A stretch of DNA of 64,000 nucleotides. It comes from Larus michahellis. Lineage: Eukaryota > Chordata > Aves > Charadriiformes > Laridae. The stretch's first letter is position 1; every line of letters starts with the position of its first letter. The notes beneath the pieces were generated by a model. It was not told the origin of the DNA. It was given only the letters and a program-made list of their open reading frames with translations, and searched no databases. Below, in pieces: positions 1 to 12,000 of this stretch. The stretch is from assembly GCF_964199755.1 (NCBI RefSeq), contig NC_133907.1:3105001-3169000 (forward strand). Reading direction: 5' to 3'. The position numbers were made by a program, and so were the translations under genes.

Positions 1-1430
1 TTTCACATTCTGTCTCACATGCTACTTTTTTTAGTCATCAGAACTTAATGACATAAAAATTGCTATCTGAGTTGACACGGTTATTCCCTCTTGATGATAG
101 TCTTTAAGTAGAAGCATAATGTGACAGCTGAGAGCACTGAAGCTCAGTGTTTCACACAGACTTAATATATATATAAAAAAATTAGTCCTGCAAAACTTTG
201 AAAACTATTCTACGGGGGAGCAATTTTTCTACTCTGTAATTTATTTGCTTTTCTGTCTTCCTTCATTTTTCTACACATAGAAACATGTGTATGAAAACAG
301 GAATTTAGTTGTTCGGGAACCCAAGTGCTCCCGCTGTGCAGTCATCACAGGAAATCACAACCCTCTCTTTCGGGAGCAGCTTCAGACTGGGTAGCAGCAC
401 AGGGCAAATAAACATTTGGAAGATTAAACAGGTCTGAGAGCCAGGGCTGGATTTAGGGCTGGATTTAACTGGAAAAGCGTGCAAATTTGTATTTGAGATC
501 AGCAAAATCTTGCTGATATATAATTTTGGCTCAAAATGAGGAAGGTCGTGTGAAGCCTGAGCTGTGCAAAGGCAGGTCCAGCGCAACCAGGACACGGGTA
601 GAGAGGTGACAGGAGGCAGAAGAAATATTTCTGGAGATTCCTGTAGTCTTGACCCAGAAAAGTCATTCCAGCAGGATCTCTGTCACTCCGAATGGAGCTC
701 TCACAGCAACAGTTATTCCTGGAAAATTTCAACAGCATCTAAACTGGACTGAAGCGAGAGACTCCTTTCCATTTGAGAGCCTGAACCCTGCTGGAAATGA
801 GGATTTGTATCCAGGCGTCCCAATCCAGGATCCGCACCACCAAACTTCCCAAGGCTTCACACGTGAGGTTTTGGGTTTAACTCATTTCAGATGTTTACTT
901 AATGTTAGGTTAATCTGTTTGGGGTATAAGCATTACATCAAGCCCCAAAGAATGGTATGAGTCAAGTTAATTCTTTGGGTAGCAAAGGTAGAGAAAGTTT
1001 TTCATTTCAGAAAATTGCATCTTTCCCATCCTGCTGTTTATTCTTTGGATAATTTGCATTGAAATAATGTCTCTTTGCTTGGGAGTTTTTGCCACCACTG
1101 CTTTATTATTCACTTGGAACAGACGTCCTTTGCATATGATGTCATTGTTATTTGCTATTGAAATAATTTTAATGTCACAGAAAGGATTAAGATTTCAAGT
1201 GAGGAGTGAGCAATAGGAAAACCTGATCACCTAAGCAACAGAAGTCCTGTTTCATGCCTGTGTGTCTAATAATACCTAACAAGGCAAAAAAAACTCTGTC
1301 ACTGAGGGAATGATACATTCTCTTCCCAAAGAAAATGTTTTTTATGCCTCAAATGACAGGCAAAGCTGGTGGGTTCTGCATTTTTTTTTAAACATGCCAG
1401 GAGTAGTTATTTGTTAAGCATCAGTTCAGG
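1..1430. other. Upstream intergenic sequence, no gene seen
   Basis: AT-rich non-coding sequence. The open frames on both strands are short (about 100 codons or fewer), lack recognisable domains and overlap one another. No tRNA, repeat family or splice-flanked coding block was recognised. In mammals NTSR1 lies upstream of MRGBP; nothing resembling its receptor exons is visible here. Confidence 0.6.
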
Positions 1431-2300
1431 CTGATGTTGTGACAGGGACGAGCGGTTCGAGGGCTCCAAGGCGCTCGGGACCCTTCCCCAGTGCAATGTC
1501 CCACCGCGGCCGCGCCTTGGGCCCGAAGGGCGAGGGCTGGGGCGAGCGAGGCTTCCACAGGCCCCGCTCCTACGCCCCAACCCTCCGGGGATCCCAAACG
1601 CCGACCAGGCCCACGGACGCCATTTACCTGAGGTAAACCCCGCCACGAACCTCCTGCTCCAGCACAGAAGCCGCCCAAGGCCTCGCCCCGCCGCCGCGCC
1701 CCGCCTCGCCTCGCCTCGCGGCCGCCACCCCCTCCTCCCGGCCGGCAGGAGCCGCTGCGGCCGGCGGCGCGGCGATGGGCGAGGCGGAGGGCGGCTCGGC
1801 GGGCGCTGTGGAGAAGCCGCCGTTGCCCGCGGCCGGGCCGGGGACCGCCGCGGCCGTCGCTGCCGCCGTTGCAGCCGCCGCGGCGGCGGCGGCGGCCGCC
1901 CCGGAGCCCGGCGTGCCGGCGGAGGAGGCGGTGGTGGTGTGGAGCCCTGAAGTGGAGGTTTGCCTCTTCCACGCCATGCTGGGCCACAAGCCCGTAGGTG
2001 AGAGCAGGCCGCGGCCGAGCCGCGGCCTCGAGTAGCGGCGCTGGCCCGGGAGGAGAAGCAGGCGCTGGGCCCGGAGCGGGGGGGAGCGTTCCGGCCGCGC
2101 CGCTGTGCTGCCCCCAGCGGCCTCCTGGGCCCGCTCCCGCCGCGGCTGCCGGCCCGGGGCCCTGGGACTTCTCCCGAGCGCGGCGGGGCCTGTGGGGAGG
2201 GAGCGCCTCCGTGCCCGCCCGGCCTCCTCGGCCGTCCCTCGCCGGGGCACGGAGCCAGCCCTCCTCACCCCTCTCAGTCTTCACCTTTCCTGGCCTGCTG
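1430..2300. promoter_or_regulatory. MRGBP: CpG island promoter of MRGBP
   Basis: Base composition changes sharply near 1430 from AT-rich to very GC- and CpG-rich, and falls back after about 2250. The island covers the MRGBP start codon at 1775, exon 1 and the start of intron 1. No TATA box was seen in front of the start codon, which fits a broad housekeeping promoter. The transcription start is not defined by sequence alone. Long open frames on both strands here are a by-product of low stop-codon density in GC-rich DNA. Confidence 0.75.
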
Positions 2301-5300
2301 CGTCGCGCTTCCATTCCGTTGTGTTTCATGCAGGCTCTCTAAAAGCCCTGGCTGCGGCCCTGTGTGGACGCATTGCCCAGTGGGGCATCCTCAGCCCCTC
2401 TCCAGCGCAGCACCTGTAATGTAGGGTGGAATATCAGCCAGGCAGGGCTGACCGGGTGCCATGTGTCCTTCCCGGACTGTACGGTTTCCCTGTAATGATG
2501 GCATGTTTTTTTCATTGTGTGGCATAGGTAGAACTGTTAATTGCCCTGAGTTCTTCCCTCAGGTGTGAACCGCCATTTCCACATGATTTGTATCCGAGAT
2601 AAATTCAGTCAGAATATTGGACGGCAGATTTCTTCCAAAGTGATTTGGGACCATCTGAGCACCATGTATGATATGCAAGCTCTTGTGAGTATAAAACATC
2701 GATGCAAGTGCGTTGTTATTTCTTATAGTTCAGGAGTTTTGACAGGCCAAAATCACTGGGCCTGACATGCCTTTCACGTCATTAGGAATTACGTGTCGTT
2801 CCAGTGAGTTGATAAGCTTTTCCTCATGAGGTGGAAGGCAGTAAAACTTGCAGTGGTTTGTTGTTGGATTTTTTTTTCTTACTGTGTTCTGACTTTAATA
2901 AAGTTGCCTAAATACTGATCCAGCAAACACAGGTACTGTACTTAAGTGCCAAACAAGGAGGTTATAGTGTGTTTATGTAAGAATTTGCCATGGTTGGATA
3001 CCAGAAATGATCTCAAATGATCACGAGTCATGATCTCAAACACCTTTACCATCTAATCAGTTTGACATCAGGAGCCTCCTCATTCTCTAATGTTTGAGGT
3101 ATCTTGTTAAGAATTATTAAGCTACTAATTGCATGTAGAACACAACTTGAGATTGCACTTCTAAATCCAAATTAAAGTTTTTAACAAAGTCATTCATAGA
3201 GATCTTTCTTTTCTTTCTAAGCACGAATCTGAAATTCTTCCGTTCCCTAACATAGAGAAGAATTTTGCTCTTCCTGATGAAATGATTCAAGAAGTGAGAG
3301 AAGGTAAGTTCTGACAGCAGTCTCTTATTCTTGGTTGCTCTAATCTCATCTCAGGACAGGTAGTTTAACAGAACTCCCCCAGAAAAAGAGCGTAATGTGC
3401 CAATCCAGGGCCATTCTTTCAGACTAGTATATCAGGAAAAGGAAGTGCTAAACACATAAAACTTTATCTCATGAATTTTTTAATCAGATGACTGAAGGAA
3501 ACAGTTGGGGAAAGGAATGCTTCTTGTGCTGTTCATATTCTCACTGTCAGCCTCTGTGATTGACCACTGTAGGAAACAGGCTAGTGAGAGAGAGAGATCT
3601 TTGGTCAGATTCCACACAGTATTTCTCTTATTCTTAGATATAATGTAGATGAGATGCTAATATGGCACAAACATGTTCTCTTTATACCATTTAGACTCAA
3701 TTTCTCCTTCTGAGTATACACAAAAGATCCATGTGCTTCATTAATACCAGTTTGCAGAGTGAAAGGCAGAATATGGTTCCTTGCAAGGCAATTAGTAGTT
3801 TATTGTGGTTGTGCTTTGTTGAGACTGCTGTAATATTACATCAGACCGTAACTTTTGCTAAAACAGATGATCTGCACGCTGTAATGTGGTTGGTTTTGTA
3901 GCAAGGTCATTTTTTGGACAGAAATCTTAGGTTAAGCAGCAAGAGCTGGATTTTCAAAGTTTAGCTATATGTGTGCTACTTAGTACTGTTATCCAAGGTA
4001 GGAGCTGGGAAGTTCTAGCATCTGCCAAAGGAGTTCTTGGGATATTTTAAACTACAGTGCAATTCTTCTCAGTTACTAGGTGCACTAAGCTTTAAACTAA
4101 AAATTCAGTGTAGAATCATAGTATAGGTAAGACATTGTGATATGTTTTGCCTGTTTAGCATTTCAGTTTCTTTCTGTTAGTAATTTCAGTGGAACCTTTT
4201 GACATGCGGCATCATCTTGTTTCAGTGCTTTACCTTATGCTCATAGTATGCCTCAACTGTTAGCTGTGTCTCTCTGTCACAGTGCAGAGGAACCTTTCTA
4301 AATTACTGCTGAATGTTGCACTGAGTATTTGTTAGCATTATGCACATATGCTGAGGCTACTAATCCAGAAAAACCACGTATGGTTCTTCAAAAGCATCTA
4401 ACCATTGCCTGACAATCCTTTCTGTAGGAAAAGTAATGATAGAAGAAGAAGTGAAAGAGGAAATAAAAGAAGAGATGGAAACGCATGCAGGGCCAGAAGA
4501 AGGTAAATTTGTAACTCTCTACTGTGTAGTATGAGATTAAAAAACAACTGTAACTGAGAAATTAATGTTAAAATGTAAATCCCAAATATGGTGTACTTTG
4601 TGATTTGTATTCAGACTTAACATATACTCATGCCGAGAACTAGAATAATTTAAGAATGCACAGAGTAAGCAGTTGCCAATATCTGATACTTTGAAAGATT
4701 TCTGCTTTGCTCCTAATTCAGATGTGCAAAGTTGTATAGCTTTTGAGTTTTTTGGTTTTAATATGTACTTGACAAAACCCTGGGCGTCTGAAGTAATCTG
4801 AGGATCTCTGAAAGAAAGTTGAGTCCAGTTTTAGTGAACCGAAATACTCTGTGTTAGGATCTTTGTAGTCATGGGGAAAAATAGTCCCTATAAATCAAAA
4901 AAGGTTGTAAGATTGTATGCTTAAATGAGAAGGTGGGCAGAGTGGTTTTTTTATTTTACTTTATTTGCATTATCTTGCTTCTTTTAAATATAAGGCTTAT
5001 TTTCCTAACACTTTGCTGTGGAACAAAGTCAAATGTGAACAGTAGAGATCCTGCTATTTACCTTAACAGACCAAGCCAACTGTTAACTTTATAATTTCGT
5101 AATACTTATATCACAGAATAAGTGTTGCTTTAAGATTGAGTCTAATAAAAGATCTAAAAATGTATTTTAAAAATATATTAAATTTCACATATTGTGTGTT
5201 CAGTTTTAAAATCTATCTATAATACCAAATGTAATGACCATTGCAGATTATACATTTCATAGATTGGTCCTATGTTCTGTGTTACTATTAAGTATTTTAA

Positions 5301-5761
5301 TTTTAAGCGCTGTTTGATTCCAGTTAATTAATTTCATTTTTAGCCTGTCAAAATACATGCCTGTCTTTAAAGCAAATAATAAAAGCAAGATGTGCCTTTC
5401 TTACAGAGGATTTTTCCTTTAAAAGTGAAAGTAATACTCAAGTGGTGGTTAAATATGCTGGGAATTGATTGGTTTGAAAAGTTTTATGTAATATGAAGAA
5501 ATTTGCATCACTTCTTGTTTGCCTATGTGTGTAACTCTGATCTGGAATCATTACTTTAATCCTATTTCAGTTTTTGCACCCTCTGGAAGTTTAGGAAAAA
5601 CAACAGAAAAGCCAAGCAGCAAAGAGAAAGAGAAAACTTCATCAGATTCTGGGTCCAAAGAAGGATCTGATAAGAGGAAGCGCAACAGAGTCACTGAAAA
5701 GGTCTTAAACGCAAACAGCAATCCCTCCAGTCCCAGTGCTGCAAAACGACGCAGAACATAA
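1775..5761 (+). CDS. MRGBP: MRG/MORF4L-binding protein (NuA4/TIP60 subunit), 5 coding exons
   Basis: Coding exons: 1775-1997, 2563-2684, 3222-3303, 4428-4502, 5571-5761 (693 nt, 230 residues plus stop). All introns are GT-AG and the phases join. The start is chosen because the protein opens with MGEAE as in the mammalian protein. Residues about 49-145 form the conserved Eaf7/MRGBP domain, including the blocks [20 protein letters not shown] and [16 protein letters not shown]. After this come an acidic, Glu/Lys-rich segment (exon 4) and a Ser/Lys-rich basic tail with KRKRNR and a terminal AAKRRRT that probably serve nuclear import. In the known family the protein links MRG15/MRGX to the NuA4/TIP60 histone acetyltransferase complex in the nucleus. 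It is longer than the 204-residue human protein, mainly because of an alanine-rich N-terminus (residues 25-42). Identification is very secure; exon edges were read by eye. Confidence 0.96.
1847..1900 (+). repeat. MRGBP: GCN trinucleotide tract coding polyalanine in MRGBP
   Basis: Eighteen consecutive codons give 16 alanines and 2 valines (A3-V-A3-V-A10, residues 25-42). The last ten alanines include five GCG codons in a row, flanked by GCC codons, so the tract is partly a pure repeat able to slip during replication. It lies before the conserved domain in a low-complexity Gly/Ala/Pro leader, which is probably disordered. Confidence 0.9.
1998..5570 (+). other. MRGBP: MRGBP introns 1-4 (with the small exons between them)
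   Basis: Introns: 1998-2562, 2685-3221, 3304-4427 and 4503-5570. All begin GT and end AG. Intron 1 starts inside the CpG island; the others are AT-rich. I saw no other coding exon, repeat family or structured RNA in them. Confidence 0.8.
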
Positions 5762-7010
5762 AGCAAGCTGTGAAAGACAGAAGGAATAAACTCTGGAACA
5801 TGAGGAGGGAACAGTAAAAACGAGTAGCAGGATAGTCGCTACGTAAGCTTTTTGAGAAAGGAAAAGGTATCTGAGCCAGGTATTTGAAGAATCTGCACAT
5901 TGGCTTTATACATGTAAGACTTTGTCTTTCCTGATGTGTTTTCTTGTCAGCACCGATGGCAATGGCCACCTTCTCAGGGCGCTGGGAGAAAGCTGGCAGC
6001 GTTAAGAGTTTACGCGTATGTGACAATTCCAGTGGTTGCATTTCAAACAAGTAACGCGCTCTGCGGCAGCACAGGTCGTGAAACGAGTGCTCAGTGAAGC
6101 ACGGAGCCTCAGTTCATGAAAAGCGTAGGTTATTTCTATAAATTTTGGGTCGTTTTTTCCACCTTTGTTACTGTCTTTGAATATTACAGACCCTGCGTGG
6201 GTAATGTTTGTTGGCAGTTTTACTTAGTGCAAACACAGTGTTTGTATCAAATGTCTGAATTTGTTGGTTCACTAAAACTAAAATTCTTTTAAATACATAT
6301 GACTACTGAGTTGAAGTATTCTTTCACCCTGTTTGCTGGAGGAACCTTTACTTCTTTCACCCGCAGTGATGTAACATTTTTCAATCTTCATAAGTTTATA
6401 TACCATAAGTGAAGTGAAAATGATAATGCCCCTAGAATAATAATTAATTAGTGTCCTAAATAAAATATCCAGTGACGTCACATGGTTTTGTAAGGGATCA
6501 GCTGAGCTGTGTGTGTACCTGGAGATGTCGCTTCATCCATCCGCACTATAGTAGTATATAACAGTGGGTTTTGTACTTCATTATTTATTTTTTTTTAAAG
6601 CCGTTTTAGTAGATGTTAATGAAGTTGGTGTTCAAAAATGTTAATTTTGTTTAACAACTTAAGAATCTTACTGACATTGTAATGCTTATCTTTTATATGC
6701 CGGAATGTTAAGATTTGATGAAGTTACTATTTTTCTGTTGTGAAAAAATAGACCACAATCAACAAAACACATGTTAAATGGTGAACGAAGTAGACTGAAA
6801 TGCTACTGAATTTGTTTCACCATATTAACTACAAGTTAATGAAAAGAAGAATTACTTCTTAATCTGTCAGTATTGCCTTCAAGGTGAGGAACTAGGCACA
6901 CGCGAGGTTTTGCTTTTATTCTAGGTACGTAGCCAAGTTCTTGTCTGCCTTATTTGTTTCAATTGTTTTATACCAAGAATAAATTTGACTTGTTTTTATT
7001 TTACTAAATG
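5762..7010 (+). other. MRGBP: MRGBP 3' UTR
   Basis: AT-rich sequence after the stop codon. AATAAA hexamers occur at 5785-5790, 6459-6464 and 6978-6983. The last is followed by a T/GT-rich element (about 7010-7040), the best match to a full cleavage signal, so the longest transcript probably ends near 7000. A perfect palindromic CRE core lies at 6473-6480. Confidence 0.6.
6978..6983 (+). terminator. MRGBP: Probable distal poly(A) signal of MRGBP
   Basis: AATAAA with a GT-rich downstream element beginning about 30 bases later. The nearer hexamers at 5785 and 6459 could give shorter 3' UTRs. Confidence 0.55.
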
Positions 7011-8380
7011 CTTATTGTTGTGTAACTTGTTTGAAAGTTATTTAGGTATGTTAAGCCCTTAGTGAAATTGGTCAGAAGTGCCTACCTCTTTTGGTTTTTT
7101 TTTACTAATTTTGCCTGATCTTGCAAACTGCTACCCTGTTAGTTCTGTGAGATGTTTGATGAGAAATCCTTACCTGCTGAACTCAATAGCCAGGTTGCTG
7201 TAAGCTTCCAAACTAGAGGATTTTCTCTGTTCTAATGAGCAATTGTGAAGGACTGAGTTGAGAAGATGGAGTTTTTGTTGCAGTCTGTTGTGAGCTCACC
7301 TCTCCATCCTCTTGGAGGCCCTGGTGAGCTCTAGGAGGCTGGAACTTTTCCGGGATGGCCACTATAACCACTCTTACTGCACTTTAGGATCTGAAGTAGT
7401 GGGGCATAAACAAATTCCGAATGGGAAGGCATGAAATGCCATGGCTTTGGTGTTGTGCTCCAAGCGATGAGCTGTGCAAATTGTCCATCGAGGTGCCCCC
7501 CAGCTGGAGAGGTGCTACAGGTACCTCCATGGGTGGAAATGGAACTTCTGTAAGCTTGTGTGAGGCAGCTCCTGGCTTTAATTTTGATGTGTAAAAAAAA
7601 TGCTCAATTTATTTGGTATGATCAAGTTGCTAGGAGTTGTAATCATATGTCACTTACAGATCTATCACCGAAGGGAGTGCTGAAAGATGAAGGCCTCTTA
7701 AGTTTTGCTGTTTCCTTAAGAATTGAAGCCCTTTTTACTTTGTAGTGATCTTCAGAGGTCTTGGCCATAAAGTGCATATTTTGTAACTTTTGAAGTCTCC
7801 CACCTTGTGGGTAAGTCCTTTCCATCCAAGGGATTCTATTCAATTTTTATTTTTTTTGTAAAACCAATGAAATGTGTTTTAGAGCTTAAAGCATGTATAA
7901 ATGTGTCAACATTGATGTAATGTTAATGTATCTCTCAACACCATCCTTGGGGCACGGAGACCCCACTTGGGATTTCACGGCCAATCTATCAACACAAGTT
8001 TCTTAGGAATTTGCTGGCTGCGGTCAGACTTTTGGAAGACGTAAATGATTTATGTGACCCAAGTGCCGCAGCTCTCCTTTCCCCCCTTCCCTTTCACTGC
8101 TCCCTGGCTCTCGGGAGGACTGGTTTGTATTAATTTCCCGTAAGAGGAGAATTCCCGCTCTGTGGAATGTGGGCGCGAAGGAGTTGGATGCCCAGGTCTT
8201 GCTGAACCCTTCCCTGGAGGGACGAGGAACACTCCCGCTGCTCCGGCGCCGTGTTTCCAACAGCACCCACTGGTGCGGCCCGGGGAGCGGGGGTGTCCAT
8301 ATCCTGCCCAGGACCCCTTGCTGCTGCCGGGAATCACTTTTCCCCCTGTTTTTTCCCCAGGCCGAAGGGAAGGACCCAGC
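7011..8380. other. MRGBP-OGFR intergenic sequence
   Basis: Non-coding spacer. Open frames on either strand are short and unsupported. GC content rises from about 8160 towards the OGFR promoter. No RNA gene or repeat family recognised. Confidence 0.6.
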
Positions 8381-9070
8381 TGAACGGCGGAGCGGCCCCG
8401 CGGCGCGAGTGAGTGCGGGGAAAGGGACGGGGCGAGCGCACGGACCGCGCAGAGGGACGCACGGCGGCCAATGGGGGAGCGGCGGGGCGGGCGGTGACCA
8501 ATGGGGTGGGCGGTACCGCAGGAAGGGGGCGGGGCGTGTCCGCGCTTCCGTCTCCCCCGTCCCCCCCCACGTGCCGGGCTTTGTGCCGTGGCCCCTTTCG
8601 GTTTCCCTTTGCCCATGGCGGCCTGGCACGGCTGCTGGGCCGAGGGCGGCCCGGCGGAGGACGAGACGGGCTTATGGAGGTACGACTCCACCTGGGAGGA
8701 GGACGACGAAGAGGAGGAGGAGGAGGAGGAGGAGGATGGCGGCGGCGAGGCGGAGGGAGCAGAGGCGGCAGGCGGGGAGGAGCCGGAGGATGCAGCGGAG
8801 CAGCCGGTGCCCAGCTGGGCGCAGGGCTGCCGGCACGCCCAGGTGGGTGCCGGTGGTGCGGGGGTCTCCCGGGGCGTGAGCGGGGCACAGAGCAGCCCCC
8901 CGAGGGGGGAGGAAGCCCCTTCCCCCTTCTAGTCCCTGGTTGCGGTTCGGCCGCCGTCGCAGGGGCAGCGCGATGGGTCTGACCGCTCTGTCGGTGCCCC
9001 GAGAGTCACCCCGGCCCTCGGGGCTGCTCGAATACTTTGGCGGATGCGGCTGATATGCACGCGTAGTCCC
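8380..9070. promoter_or_regulatory. OGFR: CpG island promoter of OGFR with paired CCAAT boxes
   Basis: A GC/CpG-rich island surrounds OGFR exon 1. Just upstream of the start codon (8615) are two CCAAT boxes in the same orientation at 8468-8472 and 8498-8502, GC boxes between and after them (around 8480-8490 and 8525-8536), an ETS-like GGAA core in reverse near 8545-8550 and a CACGTG E-box at 8568-8573. No TATA box is seen. This arrangement is typical of an NF-Y/Sp1 housekeeping promoter; the functional assignment is inference. Confidence 0.65.
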
Positions 9071-12000
9071 CCCCCTGCCCCCCGGCCACCCGTTCGTTGT
9101 GCTGTCATTGTACCTGGGCACCTTCTCCAGCGTCCCAGTTACTGTCGGGAACTGGAGCAGCTTAAAATACTTATAGGAAGGTAAAGGTTTTTGTCCTGGC
9201 AGCGATCACTAGCATACGATTTTGTCCTCGCCTTGATGAAACAGATCTTCAAAGAGAGGAGGTAGCCTGAGGTCCATCCAGAAATGAGCTCTGGGGGTGG
9301 CCAAGGCAGAGGTGTGCTGTGGCTTTGTGATCTCTTAAATTCTATTACACTGCCAAGAGCTGGGGTTTAATATTTTTTTTCCCACCATTCCATGGGATCT
9401 GGATGCTTTATCCCATAAATACAAGTTCTGTTCTCTGTATGGCATCTGCCTGTTCACCACATGCCTATGGCCACTGAATTTGACATGACCTCGATGTTCT
9501 TCAGCAGCTCCTTGCTTATGAGTGTTTTGTTGGTATCATCTTCCTTGTATGGTGGCCTTTCATACTCCTTCATGCTATCAATAAAATGCCATCACGTAAC
9601 ATCTGCTCACTTTCAAAAATAATCTGTAACTTTTTTTTTTTTTGACATGTTTTTTTCTAGGGAGCATATTATAAAGCAGGTCTGAAAACAAAAAAGATCC
9701 ACTGATGTTTTTAAAAACTGCAGGTGTGTGGGCAGTTATGAGTGAGGTAGTGCTGCAAGATGTGAACACTTGTCTCCAGTGCCTTAAAATAATGTTGATT
9801 TGAAATAAAAGGACCTTGTTTTCTTATCTAAGGTCCCCGTCTTTACCATCAGTGTTCTTCTGTTTGATGTGGAGCGTCAGTAATTTCTTCTGTGCAAAAC
9901 TGTGTCTCTGTTTTTCAGTCTTTCCTGGGTCAGTTGAAACACGGTACAGTCCCTTGATTTAACTCCTCCCCTTTCAGGGAAAGGGAAACTAATCTTTTGC
10001 TTGAGTTTCATTTCAGCGACTCGTCCATATTCTTAGAATATAAACAGGAAGATAAAGCTTTCTAATTAATATACTTTTAAAGGAGTTTAATACTAAACTT
10101 TAAATATTTATATAAGCATTAAGTTATTAAAATAACCTCCCTTTAAAAAAAAATAATGCTGTGCAACGTAGTATTCCAGACACTGGTGACAAAAATACAC
10201 ACTCTCTACTTTGCAAATAAAATCAAAGTTTAAATACAACAGATGGACATGCTCATGCTTGTCTCTGTGTCTTCATAGAGTTTGCTGCAGGGAATGTAGT
10301 TGGGCCTTCGCCGTGCGCGTAGATCTGTGAAAGGTCACGGGTGTTTTAGGTGGAATGGCTGTAATACTTAAAAGAAGACGCAGGGATTTCCTTTGAAGTG
10401 TTTTGCATTGTTTGAGGGCACGCTGTCAATTTTCTTTTGTTCATGGCTGGAGTTATGGTTTTGTTCACAAGTTATAATGCCTCCAGAACATTCAGATTGT
10501 TCTTTTTGAATGTGTTTGTTCTTCAGATATTTTTTTTTTCTTAGAGCAACTTCTGGATTGTGACAACTGTGAAAGCAAGGACCATTTTTTCACCCCAGTG
10601 ACTGGACTTTTCAAACTTTGCCTTACAAGGGAGGATATTGGCCCTAAGATTTATGGCCCCTGGAATATTGCTCTACATCTTTAAAGCGGAGTTCTTCCTT
10701 CAGTGAGGACTCTGTGGTCACCTCTGTCTGACAGTGCTTGAAAAATTTTTAAGGGCAGTGAGCATGCATACAGAAAGAAAGAGTAAATATTCTGCTATCC
10801 ATTTATGCCTTTACAACCTGCTAAAGGCATAAATCGGTTTCCAAAACTAGTTCCTGCTTCTGCTGGTATTACACTAATTCTCATTCTTCTCCCCTCAGCC
10901 TAGGTGGTATACTTTATGGCTGAAGCTGCTAATGTTTTTATTCAATACTGAGGTTAGAGTTTTTTTTATTATTATTTTCACTACGCACTTTTAAAACCGA
11001 CCTAAAATTCGGCTTTTATCTTTGTATCTCACTCGTGTCTCTGCAAATCCTCTGAGTCTGCTGTAACGCGTGGAGTTCATGTGTTAATAACAAGCCCTGT
11101 AGTTCTACCTTCTCCTTACTCTCCATCAACAAGAAGTTTTGATCCCTTTACTCGATTCTGTTGACTTTCTCATTCCTGTGTCTTGTTCACAATCTGCGTG
11201 TTCTCTCATCCCTTTCGGTTGCAGCTGGTTTCCAGTTTTCAGCCACGTATCGTTCACGTTCCTCTCTCCTGGCTTTGTTCTCTGCTTTCCTCGCGCTCCT
11301 TGCAGAGCGATGCACGTTCTGATTGACGTGTTGCAGCTTTGGGGGGAGAAACCCAGTTAAATTGCTTATTGGTGGGGTGAAAAATGGGGAGGTTTGACTT
11401 AGGCGTTTCAGTTTGTCTTCCTAACCTGGAAGGAAAGGGAAGGTTATGTTTCTGTGTGGCTTGAATAGAAGTTTATAGAGACCCAGGAACAAAACCTGCT
11501 TGGACGGAGGGCAGAGTTTTGCTCTCTTTGCTTCCCCGTCTTGTTCTCTCTAGCGTGTGCTCCAGAACACCCTTCTCCTGCATCAGCCTCAGAGCCCCTT
11601 GCACCGTGGCATTGCATCCCTCTCGGTATCTACACTTACTCTTCAGCAAACCAGTTCTTTTCCAAAATTGGAGCCAGTCTGCTGTTAGCCTGTCCCACCT
11701 GGCTGAGTTAAAGGCTGTGATTTTAGAAGCTCAAGTGTAAAGAATGTCTGGAAATTTATATTTTTTTTTTTTTCTGTAATTGGGAGCATAATTTTCGTTA
11801 CTCCCACATGTATCAGAATTTTATCCCTGTAGTTCAAAAGTTATAGTCAAAAGCATCGATGAATTTCAAAGTGCTGAATCCCAGTCTCTGCTTACATCTT
11901 GAACAAAAGAATAATATTGCTCTGTTCTGGCTGAACATATTTCTTAGTCTTGTGTTTGCAGCCACTTATAATGGTGGGTTTTTTCCCCAAATGTTAACAG

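Noticed and set aside
1421-2329. 302-codon minus-strand open frame (and a 214-codon one) over the MRGBP CpG island
   Set aside because: Stop codons are rare in such GC-rich DNA; the translation is Arg/Gly/Ala/Pro low complexity and antisense to a certain exon.
4112-4130. AGAATCATAG resembling a minus-strand CR1 end
   Set aside because: Only about 10 bases match and the following sequence does not continue the CR1 pattern.
8169-8888. Several long frames on both strands around OGFR exon 1 (up to 236 codons)
   Set aside because: Low-complexity products of the GC-rich island; only the frame with DSTWEED followed by polyGlu matches OGFR.
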